A stretch of 64,000 bases of DNA from contig NZ_JAPELX010000001.1 of assembly GCF_026343335.1 (NCBI RefSeq), positions 6,572,001-6,636,000 of the forward strand. Direction: 5' to 3'. The translations under genes and the position numbers were made by a program. Position 1 is the first letter of the stretch. Every line of letters begins with the position of its first letter. The stretch is from Streptomyces sp. NBC_00078 (GTDB lineage: Bacteria > Actinomycetota > Actinomycetes > Streptomycetales > Streptomycetaceae). Below the pieces are notes generated by a model. That model had not been told where the DNA came from. It was given only the letters and a program-made list of their open reading frames with translations, and searched no databases. Below are positions 45,190 through 53,839 of this stretch, piece after piece.

Positions 45190-45966
45190 ATGGGTGGCGA
45201 GAGCATGACGCGTACGGCCCCGCGCAGCGGTGGCACAAGCACGGGCCCGGTGGGCAGCCGGACCGGACAGCGACTGTCCGGACTGGCGGTCGCACTGGGC
45301 TGTGTGCTGTTCCTCGGTGGATTCGCCTGGGGAGCGGTGGCCTACCGGCCGTACACCGTGCCGACCAGCTCGATGACACCGACGATCGACGCCGGCGACC
45401 GGGTCCTGGCACAGCGCGTCGACGGCAGCGAGATACGCCGGGGCGACGTCGTCGTCTTCAACGACAAGTCCTGGGTGACCGGCGCGGCCGTGGTCAAGCG
45501 CGTGGTCGCGGTCGGCGGCGACACGGTCTCCTGCTGCACCAAAGGCAAGCTGACCGTCAACGGCAAGCAGATCGACGAGGCCTATCTCAAGGGCAACGTC
45601 GTCGAGGACAAGAAGATCCCGAGCGTGAAGGTCCCCAAGGGCCGCCTGTTCCTGCTCGGCGACGAGCGCGAAGGCTCCCTGGACTCCTCCGCCCACCTCA
45701 GTGACGCCGTCCAGGGCACCGTGGCGCGCTCCGCGGTGACCGCCCGGGTGGACGCCGTCGTCTGGCCCATGAACGGCATGCTGGAACGCCCCACCGGCTT
45801 CGAGACCCTCGGTGCGCTGTCCCGGCCGGGCCCGCTGCGCATCATCGTCGCCCTGATCGTGGCCGGAGCGGTCCTTGTCCTCGGTGGCGGAGCGTACGGT
45901 CCGGTCGCCAAGCGGATGGACAAGCGCCGCACTCGGGCTGGGACGGAGCCCGTGGGTGCCCGCTGA
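45190..45966 (+). CDS. sipZ: type I signal peptidase, SipZ-like
   Basis: 258 residues with an N-terminal anchor at about 29-51, Ser61 (VPTSSMTPTI), Lys103 (AAVVKRVVAVGGD) and a C-terminal membrane segment (IIVALIVAGAVLVLGGGAYG). It is 126 bp after sipY, so it probably has its own promoter. In S. lividans sipZ is the first gene of a separate operon with three unrelated genes. Here the nudix gene overlaps its end by 11 bp, and the DUF2469 and yraN genes follow, the same pattern. Confidence 0.9.
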   Translation: MGGESMTRTAPRSGGTSTGPVGSRTGQRLSGLAVALGCVLFLGGFAWGAVAYRPYTVPTSSMTPTIDAGDRVLAQRVDGSEIRRGDVVVFNDKSWVTGAAVVKRVVAVGGDTVSCCTKGKLTVNGKQIDEAYLKGNVVEDKKIPSVKVPKGRLFLLGDEREGSLDSSAHLSDAVQGTVARSAVTARVDAVVWPMNGMLERPTGFETLGALSRPGPLRIIVALIVAGAVLVLGGGAYGPVAKRMDKRRTRAGTEPVGAR

Positions 45967-46489
45967 GGCGGCGGGCGCTGACGAGGACACGTATCGGGGC
46001 GGTCTGCGCAAGGTCGCCCGGGTCGTCCTGCTGGACCCCGAGGACCGCATCCTTCTCCTGCACGGCCACGAGCCGGGCGATCCGGCCGACGACTGGTGGT
46101 TCACACCGGGAGGCGGCCTGGAGGGTGACGAGACCCGTGAAGAGGCCGCCCGCAGGGAACTCGCCGAGGAGACCGGCATCACCGAGATCGAACTCGGTCC
46201 GGTGCTGTGGCGGCGGATGTGCTCCTTCCCGTTCGCGGGGCGCCGCTGGGATCAGGACGAGTGGTACTACCTGGCCCGGACGGTGGACACGCCCGAGGTG
46301 GTGCCCGAGGCCATGGCCCTTACGGAGCTGGAGCGGCGCAGCGTCGCCGGAGCGCGCTGGTGGACGTGTCAGGACCTGACCCGGGCACATGAGACGGTGT
46401 ATCCGACCAGACTCGCCGAGCTGCTGAGCAGGCTGCTTGACGAAGGTCCCCCGGCCGGGCCCGTGACGCTTGACCCCGAAATCGTCTAG
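45956..46489 (+). CDS. NUDIX hydrolase
   Basis: 177 residues. The complete Nudix box GGGLEGDETREEAARRELAE-ETGI has all the metal-binding Glu residues. GTG 45956 (MPAEAAGADEDTYRGGLRKV) is chosen because GGAG lies about 8 bp upstream and it gives the usual domain length; it overlaps the end of sipZ. It hydrolyses a nucleoside diphosphate-X substrate, not identifiable from sequence. Confidence 0.9.
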   Translation: MPAEAAGADEDTYRGGLRKVARVVLLDPEDRILLLHGHEPGDPADDWWFTPGGGLEGDETREEAARRELAEETGITEIELGPVLWRRMCSFPFAGRRWDQDEWYYLARTVDTPEVVPEAMALTELERRSVAGARWWTCQDLTRAHETVYPTRLAELLSRLLDEGPPAGPVTLDPEIV

Positions 46490-46545
46490 GGGCTCACGGG
46501 ACTGGCGCACAATGGTGGGATCGCACGGCTGAAGGGGAAGCTGCC

Positions 46546-46854
46546 ATGAGCGCCGAGGACCTCGAGAAGTACGAGACCGAGATGGAGCTGAAGCTCTACC
46601 GGGAGTACCGCGATGTCGTCGGTCTGTTCAAATATGTGATCGAGACCGAGCGGCGCTTCTACCTGACCAACGACTACGAGATGCAGGTGCACTCGGTCCA
46701 GGGCGAGGTGTTCTTCGAGGTGTCCATGGCGGACGCCTGGGTCTGGGACATGTACAGGCCGGCTCGGTTCGTGAAGCAGGTGCGGGTGCTCACGTTCAAG
46801 GACGTGAACATCGAGGAGCTGAACAAGAGCGACCTGGAGCTGCCCGGCGGGTGA
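46546..46854 (+). CDS. DUF2469-family protein
   Basis: 102 residues, MSAEDLEKYETEMELKLYRE onward, highly conserved in actinobacteria (VHSVQGEVFFEVSMADAWVWDMYRPARFVKQV). Function unknown. ATG 46546 follows GAAGGGGAAG. It lies in the sipZ operon between the nudix gene and yraN, as in other streptomycetes. Confidence 0.92.
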   Translation: MSAEDLEKYETEMELKLYREYRDVVGLFKYVIETERRFYLTNDYEMQVHSVQGEVFFEVSMADAWVWDMYRPARFVKQVRVLTFKDVNIEELNKSDLELPGG

Positions 46855-46942
46855 CGGGGTTATCCACAACCGCTGAGTTGTCCACCAAGATCCACTTCTT
46901 GGGGGCGGGTGCGTGACGGTTGGCGCCGGAGGTGGTGCCGAC

Positions 46943-47305
46943 ATGAACGCACGCAGTGCACTCGGAAGGTACGGCGAAGATCTGGCCGCGCGGCGGCTGG
47001 CCGAAGCCGGGATGACCGTCCTTGAGCGGAATTGGCGGTGTGGCAGGGCCGGCGAGATCGACATCGTCGCCCTCGACGGCGAAGTCCTGGTCGTCTGCGA
47101 GGTCAAGACCCGCAGGGACGGCCGCTTCGAGCATCCGATGGCAGCGATCGGTCCGGAGAAGGTGCAACGGCTGCGTGATCTCGCGGAGCGCTGGATCCAG
47201 ACACACGGGGGAGCTCCACCGGGAGGCGTCCGCATCGACCTGATCGGCGTCGTCCTCCCGGACAAGGGCGCACCGGTGGTCGAGCACGCGCGGGGGGTGG
47301 CCTGA
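46943..47305 (+). CDS. yraN: YraN-family predicted endonuclease
   Basis: 120 residues with a restriction-endonuclease-like fold: RSALGRYGEDLAARRLAEAG, then the PD-(D/E)xK site GEIDIVALDGEVLVVCEVKTR. ATG 46943 is chosen because GGAGGTG lies 9 bp upstream; an earlier GTG 46913 is less likely. Homologues sit beside comM/dprA and were linked to competence or repair in other bacteria. The next gene begins 1 bp after the stop. Confidence 0.92.
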   Translation: MNARSALGRYGEDLAARRLAEAGMTVLERNWRCGRAGEIDIVALDGEVLVVCEVKTRRDGRFEHPMAAIGPEKVQRLRDLAERWIQTHGGAPPGGVRIDLIGVVLPDKGAPVVEHARGVA

Positions 47306-47306
47306 G

Positions 47307-48932
47307 ATGGGCTTCGCGCGTACGTGCTCGGTGGCATTGGTCGGCGTCGAGGGTGTGGTCGTCGAGGTCCAGGCCGATCTGGAGCCCGGAGTTGCGGCGT
47401 TCACGCTGGTGGGGCTGCCGGACAAAAGCCTGAGCGAGAGCCGGGACCGGGTACGGGCGGCGGTCGTCAACTCCGGTGGCGAATGGCCGCAGAAGAAACT
47501 CACGGTCGGGCTCAGCCCGGCGTCGGTGCCGAAGGCCGGCAGTGGGTTTGATCTTGCCGTCGCCTGCGCCGTGCTCGGCGCCGCCGAGCGGATCGATCCG
47601 CGGGTGCTCGCCGACATCGTGATGATCGGGGAACTGGGCCTGGACGGTCGGGTCCGGCCCGTCCGGGGCATCCTGCCGGCGGTGCTGGCCGCGGCGGACG
47701 CGGGTTACGAGCAGGTGGTGGTGCCCGAGTGCGCGGCCGCGGAGGCCTCCCTGGTGCCCGGCGTGTCCGTACTGGGTGTGCGCAGCCTGCGGCAGCTGAT
47801 CGCGATCCTGGCGGACGAGCCGGTGCCCGACGAGGAACCGGACGAGCGGGGCCGCCCGGATCCGCTCCTCGCCGGTCTGCGAGTGCCCGGCACCGGCGCT
47901 GCCACAGGGATGCACGGCCTGGGCGCCGCGCAGTACGACCACGGCCATGACCTCGCCGACGTGGTGGGGCAGACCTCGGCGAGGACCGCGGTGGAGGTCG
48001 CCGCGGCGGGTGGCCATCACCTCTTCCTTGAGGGCCCGCCGGGCGCCGGAAAGACGATGCTCGCGGAGCGACTGCCGGCCATCCTGCCCCGGCTCGGCCG
48101 GGCGGAGTCGCTCGAGGTCACCGCGGTCCACTCGGTGGCCGGCCTGCTGCCCCCGGGCAAACCCATGATCAACATCGCTCCGTACTGCGCTCCGCACCAC
48201 TCGGCGACCATGCAGGCCCTCGTGGGCGGCGGACCCGGCATCGCCCGCCCCGGCGCGGTCTCGCTCTCCCATCGCGGTGTTCTCTTTCTCGACGAGACAC
48301 CCGAGTTCAGCAGCCGGGCCCTCGACGCGCTGCGGCAGCCCCTGGAGGCCGGGCACGTCGTGATCGCACGCAGCGCGGGCGTCGTGCGGTTCCCGGCGAA
48401 GTTCCTGATGGTGCTCGCCGCCAACCCCTGCCCGTGCGGCCGTTTCTCGCAGAGGGACGAATTCTGCGAGTGTCCGCCCTCGGCGATCCGCCGCTACCAG
48501 GCGCGGTTGTCCGGCCCCCTGCTCGACCGCGTCGACCTGCGGGTCGAGGTCGATCGGGTCACCCGTGCAGAGCTGACCCGGCGCGATGGCCACGGCGAGT
48601 CCACCGTCACGGTCGCCGACCGGGTGCGCGCGGCCAGGGAACGGGCGGAGGCCCGGCTCGAAGGCACCCCATGGCTGACCAACAGCGAAGTCCCCGGCCA
48701 GGAGCTGCGCGGTCGCTGGCACGCCGCGAGCGGAGCGATGGACGAGGCGGAACGCAGCCTGGAGCGAGGCATGCTGACCGCCCGCGGTCTCGACCGCGTG
48801 CTGCGCGTCGCCTGGACCGTCGCGGACCTCACCGGCCACGACAGGCCCGACGCGACGGACGTCGCCCTGGCGCTGCAACTGCGCACCGGCGTACCGCGCG
48901 GCGTGCCCATGGCCATCGGGGCGCGGCCGTGA
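47307..48932 (+). CDS. ComM/YifB-family AAA+ ATPase
   Basis: 541 residues. Three regions: an N-terminal Lon-like domain (GFARTCSVALVGVEGVVVEV ... LSESRDRVRAAVVNSGGEWP), a magnesium-chelatase-like AAA+ domain with Walker A GPPGAGKT, Walker B LFLDETPEFS and cysteine motif NPCPCG, and a C-terminal helical lid. In Vibrio ComM is a branch-migration helicase that promotes integration of divergent DNA. Here it overlaps dprA by 4 bp (GTGA), so it belongs to a DNA-uptake/recombination-type operon. Confidence 0.92.
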   Translation: MGFARTCSVALVGVEGVVVEVQADLEPGVAAFTLVGLPDKSLSESRDRVRAAVVNSGGEWPQKKLTVGLSPASVPKAGSGFDLAVACAVLGAAERIDPRVLADIVMIGELGLDGRVRPVRGILPAVLAAADAGYEQVVVPECAAAEASLVPGVSVLGVRSLRQLIAILADEPVPDEEPDERGRPDPLLAGLRVPGTGAATGMHGLGAAQYDHGHDLADVVGQTSARTAVEVAAAGGHHLFLEGPPGAGKTMLAERLPAILPRLGRAESLEVTAVHSVAGLLPPGKPMINIAPYCAPHHSATMQALVGGGPGIARPGAVSLSHRGVLFLDETPEFSSRALDALRQPLEAGHVVIARSAGVVRFPAKFLMVLAANPCPCGRFSQRDEFCECPPSAIRRYQARLSGPLLDRVDLRVEVDRVTRAELTRRDGHGESTVTVADRVRAARERAEARLEGTPWLTNSEVPGQELRGRWHAASGAMDEAERSLERGMLTARGLDRVLRVAWTVADLTGHDRPDATDVALALQLRTGVPRGVPMAIGARP

Positions 48933-50089
48933 GCACCGGCAGCGATCAGGAAGGTGAGCTGCTCGCCCGTGTCTTCCTCAGCCGAGTCCTGGAACCGGGT
49001 GACGAGGTCGCCGGGCGGTGGCTGCGGGAGCTCGGGGCGATGGAAGTGGCGGGCAGGCTGCGCGACGGTGGGCCGCAGCTCGTCGGAATCACCGACAAGC
49101 GGTGGGCCGGGCTGTTGGACCGGGCCCGGGAGGCGGAGCCGGAGCGGGACCTGGCCGCCGCCCGGGAAGCCGGGATGCGGTTCGTGGTGCCGGGGGCCGG
49201 GGACTGGCCGGGACAGCTCGATGACCTCGGGGACGCGCGGCCCGTCGGGCTGTGGGTGCGGGGGCGGCCCAGCCTGCGGATGTGGGCCCTCAGATCCGTC
49301 GCCGTCGTGGGCGCACGGGCGTGCACCGGGTACGGGGCGCACATGGCGGCCACCCTCGGCGCGGGCCTCGCCGAGCACGGCTGGGTGGTCGTGTCCGGAG
49401 GTGCCTACGGGGTCGACGGCGCCGCACACCGGGGCGCTCTGGGCGCCGGCGGCGCCACGGTGGCCGTCCTCGCCTGCGGGGTGGACCGTTGCTACCCGCG
49501 CGGACACACCGAGTTGATCACCAGGATCGCGGAACAGGGACTCGTCATCGGGGAGTTGCCGCCCGGCGGTCATCCGACGCCGAGCAGATTCATCGTCCGC
49601 AACCGGGTGATCGCCGCCCTGACCAGGGGCACCGTCGTGGTGGAGGCCGCCCACCGCAGCGGCTCGCTGGCCACGGCACGGGCCGCCCAGCGGCTCGGGC
49701 GTCACACGATGGGAGTGCCCGGCCCCGCCACCAGCGCCCTGTCCGCGGGAGTCCACGAACTCCTGCGGAGTGACGCCGTGCTGGTCTCCGACGCCGCGGA
49801 AGTCGTCGAACTCGTCGGCGATATGGGGGAGCTGGCGCCCGAGCGGTGCGGGCCGGTGCTGCCCCGCGATCTCCTGGACCCGGGCGCGCGGCGGGTGCTG
49901 GCCGCGCTGCCCGGCCGAGGCGCGGCGCCACCTCGCGAGATCGCACGAGGTGCGCAGACCACGCAGGACGACGCGATCGCGAAACTGTACGAACTCCGAT
50001 CACTCGGTTACGTCGAACGACACGGCGACGGCTGGAAGTTGACACGCCAGGCGATGATCTCCGTCCGCGAGGGTCGGAGCCGATGCTGA
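48929..50089 (+). CDS. dprA: DNA-processing protein DprA
   Basis: 386 residues. DprA loads RecA on single-stranded DNA. Rossmann fold motifs are SVAVVGARACTGYG and VSGGAYGVDGAAHRGAL, then NRVIAAL and VVVEA. A C-terminal winged helix (EIARGAQTTQDDAIAKLYELRSLGYV) is present. The GTG at 48929 overlaps the comM TGA. Natural competence is not known in Streptomyces, so a role in recombination or conjugal DNA handling is more likely. Confidence 0.93.
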   Translation: MSTGSDQEGELLARVFLSRVLEPGDEVAGRWLRELGAMEVAGRLRDGGPQLVGITDKRWAGLLDRAREAEPERDLAAAREAGMRFVVPGAGDWPGQLDDLGDARPVGLWVRGRPSLRMWALRSVAVVGARACTGYGAHMAATLGAGLAEHGWVVVSGGAYGVDGAAHRGALGAGGATVAVLACGVDRCYPRGHTELITRIAEQGLVIGELPPGGHPTPSRFIVRNRVIAALTRGTVVVEAAHRSGSLATARAAQRLGRHTMGVPGPATSALSAGVHELLRSDAVLVSDAAEVVELVGDMGELAPERCGPVLPRDLLDPGARRVLAALPGRGAAPPREIARGAQTTQDDAIAKLYELRSLGYVERHGDGWKLTRQAMISVREGRSRC

Positions 50090-50360
50090 CCGAGCGTGTT
50101 CGGCCGTCCGGGGGAAGCCTGACACCTGTGCAAATACGCCCAGTTGGCGTCCCTCGGCCGTCACGCACAGCGACCGTCGTGACTCGGTGGAGTGCCCTGC
50201 GGAGCGCGTCCGCGCACAGATTCCGCGTCGGCGTTCGCGCACCGCAACACTCCAGTCACGCTACGCTCACGTGGATTCCGACGCAGACCGGCATCTCGAC
50301 ATCAGACCGACAGCTCACCCACGTACCCCCACTTCACTGCAGAACGGCACAAGGCGACGA

Positions 50361-51203
50361 ATGCCCCAGCACACCTCCGGGTCCGACCGGGCGGCGATCC
50401 CCCCAGCCGCCCGTGACGGTGGCAGCGTGCGACCGCCCGCTCCCTCGACGCTCGACGAGCTGTGGCGGTCGTACAAGCACACGGGGGACGAGCGGCTGCG
50501 GGAGCAGCTGATCCTGCACTACTCGCCGCTGGTCAAGTACGTGGCGGGACGGGTGAGCGTCGGCCTGCCGCCCAACGTCGAGCAGGCCGACTTCGTCTCG
50601 TCCGGGGTGTTCGGGCTGATCGACGCGATCGAGAAGTTCGACATCGACAGGGAGATCAAGTTCGAGACGTACGCGATCACCCGGATCCGGGGCGCGATGA
50701 TCGACGAGCTCAGGGCGCTGGACTGGATTCCGCGGTCGGTGCGGCAGAAGGCACGCAACGTCGAGCGGGCGTACGCGACGCTGGAGGCTCGACTCAGACG
50801 GACGCCGTCGGAGGGGGAGGTCGCCTCCGAGATGGGCATCGCCGTGGAAGAACTCCACGCGGTGTTCAGCCAGTTGTCGCTGGCGAACGTGGTGGCCCTG
50901 GAGGAGCTGCTGCATGTGGGGGGTGAGGGCGGGGACGGGCTCAGCGTGATGGACACGCTGGAGGACACCGCCGCCGACAACCCGGTCGAGGTGGCCGAGG
51001 ACCGGGAGCTCAGACGGTTTCTCGCGCGGGCGATCAACACCCTGCCCGAGCGGGAGAAGACCGTGGTCACCCTCTACTACTACGAGGGGCTGACGCTCGC
51101 CGAGATCGGGAACGTGCTCGGTGTGACGGAGAGCCGGGTCAGCCAGATCCACACCAAGTCGGTGCTGCAACTGCGCGCGAAGCTGGCGAGCTTCGGACGC
51201 TGA
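50361..51203 (+). CDS. whiG: sporulation sigma factor WhiG (FliA-type sigma-28)
   Basis: 280 residues, starting at ATG 50361 (MPQHTSGSDRAA) with AAGG upstream. Sigma-70 regions 2 (YSPLVKYVAGRVSVGLPPNV ... FETYAITRIRGAMIDELRALDWIPRSVR), 3 and 4 (LPEREKTVVTLYYYEGLTLAEIG ... ESRVSQIHTKSVLQLR) are present. WhiG commits aerial hyphae to sporulation in Streptomyces. Upstream is a 271-bp gap with no clear promoter by eye. Position after dprA matches the S. coelicolor order. Confidence 0.95.
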   Translation: MPQHTSGSDRAAIPPAARDGGSVRPPAPSTLDELWRSYKHTGDERLREQLILHYSPLVKYVAGRVSVGLPPNVEQADFVSSGVFGLIDAIEKFDIDREIKFETYAITRIRGAMIDELRALDWIPRSVRQKARNVERAYATLEARLRRTPSEGEVASEMGIAVEELHAVFSQLSLANVVALEELLHVGGEGGDGLSVMDTLEDTAADNPVEVAEDRELRRFLARAINTLPEREKTVVTLYYYEGLTLAEIGNVLGVTESRVSQIHTKSVLQLRAKLASFGR

Positions 51204-51252
51204 GCGGCTCGGTCACTCCCGTCGGGGGTGGCGCGTCCGTAGAGTGGTTGAC

Positions 51253-51834
51253 GTGCCAAGGATTCGAGCGGCCTCCGTGGCCGAGCACCGGTCGATGCAG
51301 CGAGCCGCCCTGCTGGACGCGGCGCGGTCGCTGCTGTCCGAAGGCGGGACGGAGGCGCTGACCTTCCCGGCCCTCGCCGAGCGGACGGGCCTTGCGCGGT
51401 CCTCCGTGTACGAGTACTTCCGGTCCCGGGCCGCCGTGGTCGAGGAACTGTGCGCGGTCGACTTTCCCCTGTGGGCCGCCGAGGTCGCGGCGGCGATGGA
51501 GCGGGAGGAGTCGGCCGAGGCCACGGTCGAGGCGTACGTGCGGCAGCAGCTGGCACTGGTCGGGGACCGGCGGCACCGGGCCGTGGTCGCCATTTCGGCG
51601 AGTGAACTCGATGCGGGCGCCCGGGAGAGGATCCGGGCCGCGCACGGCGGGCTCGTCGCGATGATCGGCGAGGCGCTGGGGGAACTGGGCCACGCGGAGC
51701 CCCGACTGGCGGCGATGCTGCTTCAGGGAATCGTCGACGCGGCTGTCCGGCGGATCGAACTCGGGGCGGCGGAGGACCCGGCGGAGATCACGGATGCGGC
51801 TGTGGCCATGGCGCTGCGGGGGGTTCGAGGCTGA
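51253..51834 (+). CDS. TetR-family transcriptional regulator
   Basis: 193 residues. N-terminal HTH: RAALLDAARSLLSEGGTEALTFPALAERTGLARSSVYEYFRSRAAV. The ligand-binding half is variable. GTG 51253 (MPRIRAASV) or GTG 51244 could start it. Convergent with the M23 peptidase gene, with which it overlaps by 112 bp at the 3' ends. Its target is unknown. Confidence 0.9.
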   Translation: MPRIRAASVAEHRSMQRAALLDAARSLLSEGGTEALTFPALAERTGLARSSVYEYFRSRAAVVEELCAVDFPLWAAEVAAAMEREESAEATVEAYVRQQLALVGDRRHRAVVAISASELDAGARERIRAAHGGLVAMIGEALGELGHAEPRLAAMLLQGIVDAAVRRIELGAAEDPAEITDAAVAMALRGVRG

Positions 51835-52400
51835 GGCAGGGGGACTCCCAGTACGGGCAGCAGCCGGGACGGCCCCCTGTGCAGCAGCCAGGGTGGCAGC
51901 AGCGACAGCGGGTCCAGGTAGGTGTCGCCCCTCAGCAGACCCCAGTGCACGCACGCGACCGTGCAGTGCGATCCGGTCGCCTCGACCGTGCCCACCGGCT
52001 CGCCGGCCTCCACCTCGTCACCCTTCCTCACCGACGGCCTCACCGGTTCGTACGTCGTGCGCAGATCGGTGCCCGTCAACTCCACGGAGACCACGCCCCG
52101 TCCTGCCACCCGGCCCGCGAAGGACACCCGGCCGGCCGCCACCGCCCGCACCGGTGTTCCCGCCGGCGCCGCCAGGTCGACGCCCCGGTGGCCGCGGCCG
52201 TAGACAGTCGCCGGGGGCTCCCAGCCCCGTAGCACCGCGGGGTGCGTGCCCACCGGCCAGGCGCGGGCGACGGCCGGGGTGCCCGGGCCCGGGGCAGGCG
52301 GTGTGGGCGGGGCGTCAGCCCAGGCCCAAGGGGTCAGGACCGCCGAGGTCAGCGCCAGCAGGGCCGCTCCCGTCAGGCGCAGGTATCGATTCGCTCGCAT
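51723..52400 (-). CDS. secreted M23-family peptidase domain protein
   Basis: 225 residues from ATG 52400 (MRANRYLRLTGAALLALTSA), with a signal peptide ending near AWA/DAP. The LytM/M23 fold has the GHRGVDLAAPAGTPVRAV motif (HxxxD metal ligands) and CVHWGLLRGDTYLDPL. The usual HxH second motif is VHWG in this subgroup. Probably a cell-wall endopeptidase or regulator. Residues after PVLGVPLPQP are read antisense to the 3' end of the TetR gene. Divergent from rpsB. Confidence 0.85.
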   Translation of the reverse strand: MRANRYLRLTGAALLALTSAVLTPWAWADAPPTPPAPGPGTPAVARAWPVGTHPAVLRGWEPPATVYGRGHRGVDLAAPAGTPVRAVAAGRVSFAGRVAGRGVVSVELTGTDLRTTYEPVRPSVRKGDEVEAGEPVGTVEATGSHCTVACVHWGLLRGDTYLDPLSLLPPWLLHRGPSRLLPVLGVPLPQPRTPRSAMATAASVISAGSSAAPSSIRRTAASTIP

Positions 52401-52670
52401 GCCGTCACCGTCCCGCACCCCGCCCGGACATGGCCGGGATCTGTGGACTACTCCCCGGTTGTGGACAGCGACGTCACCCGGCACCTCGCCGGTCCCGTAC
52501 ACTTCTTCTGGCGATCCGGGTGACCGGGTCGACTTCGCACGCCCCGACATCTGGCGATCAAAAGCCGGTGTCAGCGCTACTCGGTCCTTCGTGGCACGGC
52601 GCATGTGGGCGTCAGGCGCGGGAGCCGTCCGGCCCCCGCGGCACAACCGAGAACACCAAGGAGAACGGCC

Positions 52671-53657
52671 ATGGCCGTCGTCACGATGCGGGAGCTGCTG
52701 GAAAGCGGCGTCCACTTCGGTCACCAGACCCGTCGCTGGAACCCGAAGATGAAGCGCTTCATCTTCACCGAGCGCAACGGCATCTACATCATCGACCTGC
52801 TCCAGTCGCTGTCGTACATCGACCGCGCCTACGAGTTCGTCAAGGAGACCGTCGCCCACGGCGGCACGGTCATGTTCGTCGGCACGAAGAAGCAGGCGCA
52901 GGAGGCCATCGCCGAGCAGGCCACCCGCGTCGGCATGCCCTTCGTCAACCAGCGCTGGCTGGGCGGCATGCTCACCAACTTCTCCACCGTCTACAAGCGT
53001 CTGCAGCGCCTCAAGGAGCTTGAGCAGATCGACTTCGAGGACGTCGCCGCGTCGGGTCTGACCAAGAAGGAGCTTCTCGTGCTCTCGCGCGAGAAGGCCA
53101 AGCTGGAGAAGACCCTCGGTGGTATCCGCGAGATGTCCAAGGTTCCCAGCGCCGTCTGGATCGTGGACACCAAGAAGGAGCACATCGCGGTCGGTGAGGC
53201 CCGGAAGCTCAACATTCCGGTCGTCGCCATCCTCGACACCAACTGCGACCCCGACGAGGTCGACTACAAGATCCCGGGCAACGACGACGCGATCCGCTCC
53301 GTCACCCTGCTCACCCGCGTGATCGCCGACGCGGTCGCCGAGGGCCTCATCTCCCGCTCTCGCGTCGCCACCGGCGACAAGGGCGAGAAGGCCGCGGGCG
53401 AGCCGCTCGCCGAGTGGGAGCGCGACCTGCTCGAGGGCGAGAAGAAGGCGGACTCCGAAGAGGCTGCCGAGAAGCCGGCCGAGGCCGCTGCCGAGGCTCC
53501 GGCCGCCGAGGCTCCTGCGGCTGAGGCTCCGGCCGACGAGACCCCCGCGGCTGAGGCTCCGGCCGACGAGACCCCCGCGGCTGAGGCTCCGGCCGACGAG
53601 ACCCCCGCGGCTCCGGCCGCCGAGGCCGCTCCGGCCGCGGACGCCGAGCAGGCCTGA
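52671..53657 (+). CDS. rpsB: 30S ribosomal protein S2
   Basis: 328 residues starting MAVVTMRELLESGVHFGHQTRRW. The normal S2 body ends near residue 250; a tail of Ala/Pro/Glu repeats follows. In it three identical 30-bp units (AEAPADETPA) at 53521-53610 are visible. S2 is essential for mRNA binding and 30S completion. The leader (52401-52670) is 270 bp with no recognised S2-binding motif. tsf is downstream after a hairpin. Confidence 0.96.
   Translation: MAVVTMRELLESGVHFGHQTRRWNPKMKRFIFTERNGIYIIDLLQSLSYIDRAYEFVKETVAHGGTVMFVGTKKQAQEAIAEQATRVGMPFVNQRWLGGMLTNFSTVYKRLQRLKELEQIDFEDVAASGLTKKELLVLSREKAKLEKTLGGIREMSKVPSAVWIVDTKKEHIAVGEARKLNIPVVAILDTNCDPDEVDYKIPGNDDAIRSVTLLTRVIADAVAEGLISRSRVATGDKGEKAAGEPLAEWERDLLEGEKKADSEEAAEKPAEAAAEAPAAEAPAAEAPADETPAAEAPADETPAAEAPADETPAAPAAEAAPAADAEQA
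53521..53610 (+). repeat. three identical 30-bp tandem units in rpsB
   Basis: CTGAGGCTCCGGCCGACGAG plus ACCCCCGCGG, exactly three times, encoding AEAPADETPA. Identical at the nucleotide level, so recently expanded or homogenised. Confidence 0.9.
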
Positions 53658-53672
53658 TCCGTCAGCGTCAGA

Positions 53673-53741
53673 GTTGACAGCGGGAGCGGTACTGCATCCA
53701 CCAGCGCCTCAGGCGCGGTGAAGTCCGCTCCCGCCGTCAAC
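53673..53741 (+). terminator. long hairpin between rpsB and tsf (attenuator/partial terminator)
   Basis: 17-base arms (GTTGACaGCGGGAGCGG and its complement with one mismatch) enclose a second hairpin, GCGCC-tca-GGCGC (53704-53716). It may tune the S2 to EF-Ts ratio. Confidence 0.75.
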
Positions 53742-53839
53742 CCTTAGGTCGGCGGAGTGTCAGCGGCCTCCGACTACATGGGGGCCGTAGACCCCGTAGA
53801 TCTTCGATCTTCCAGACTTCGAGAAAGATTCACAGACTC

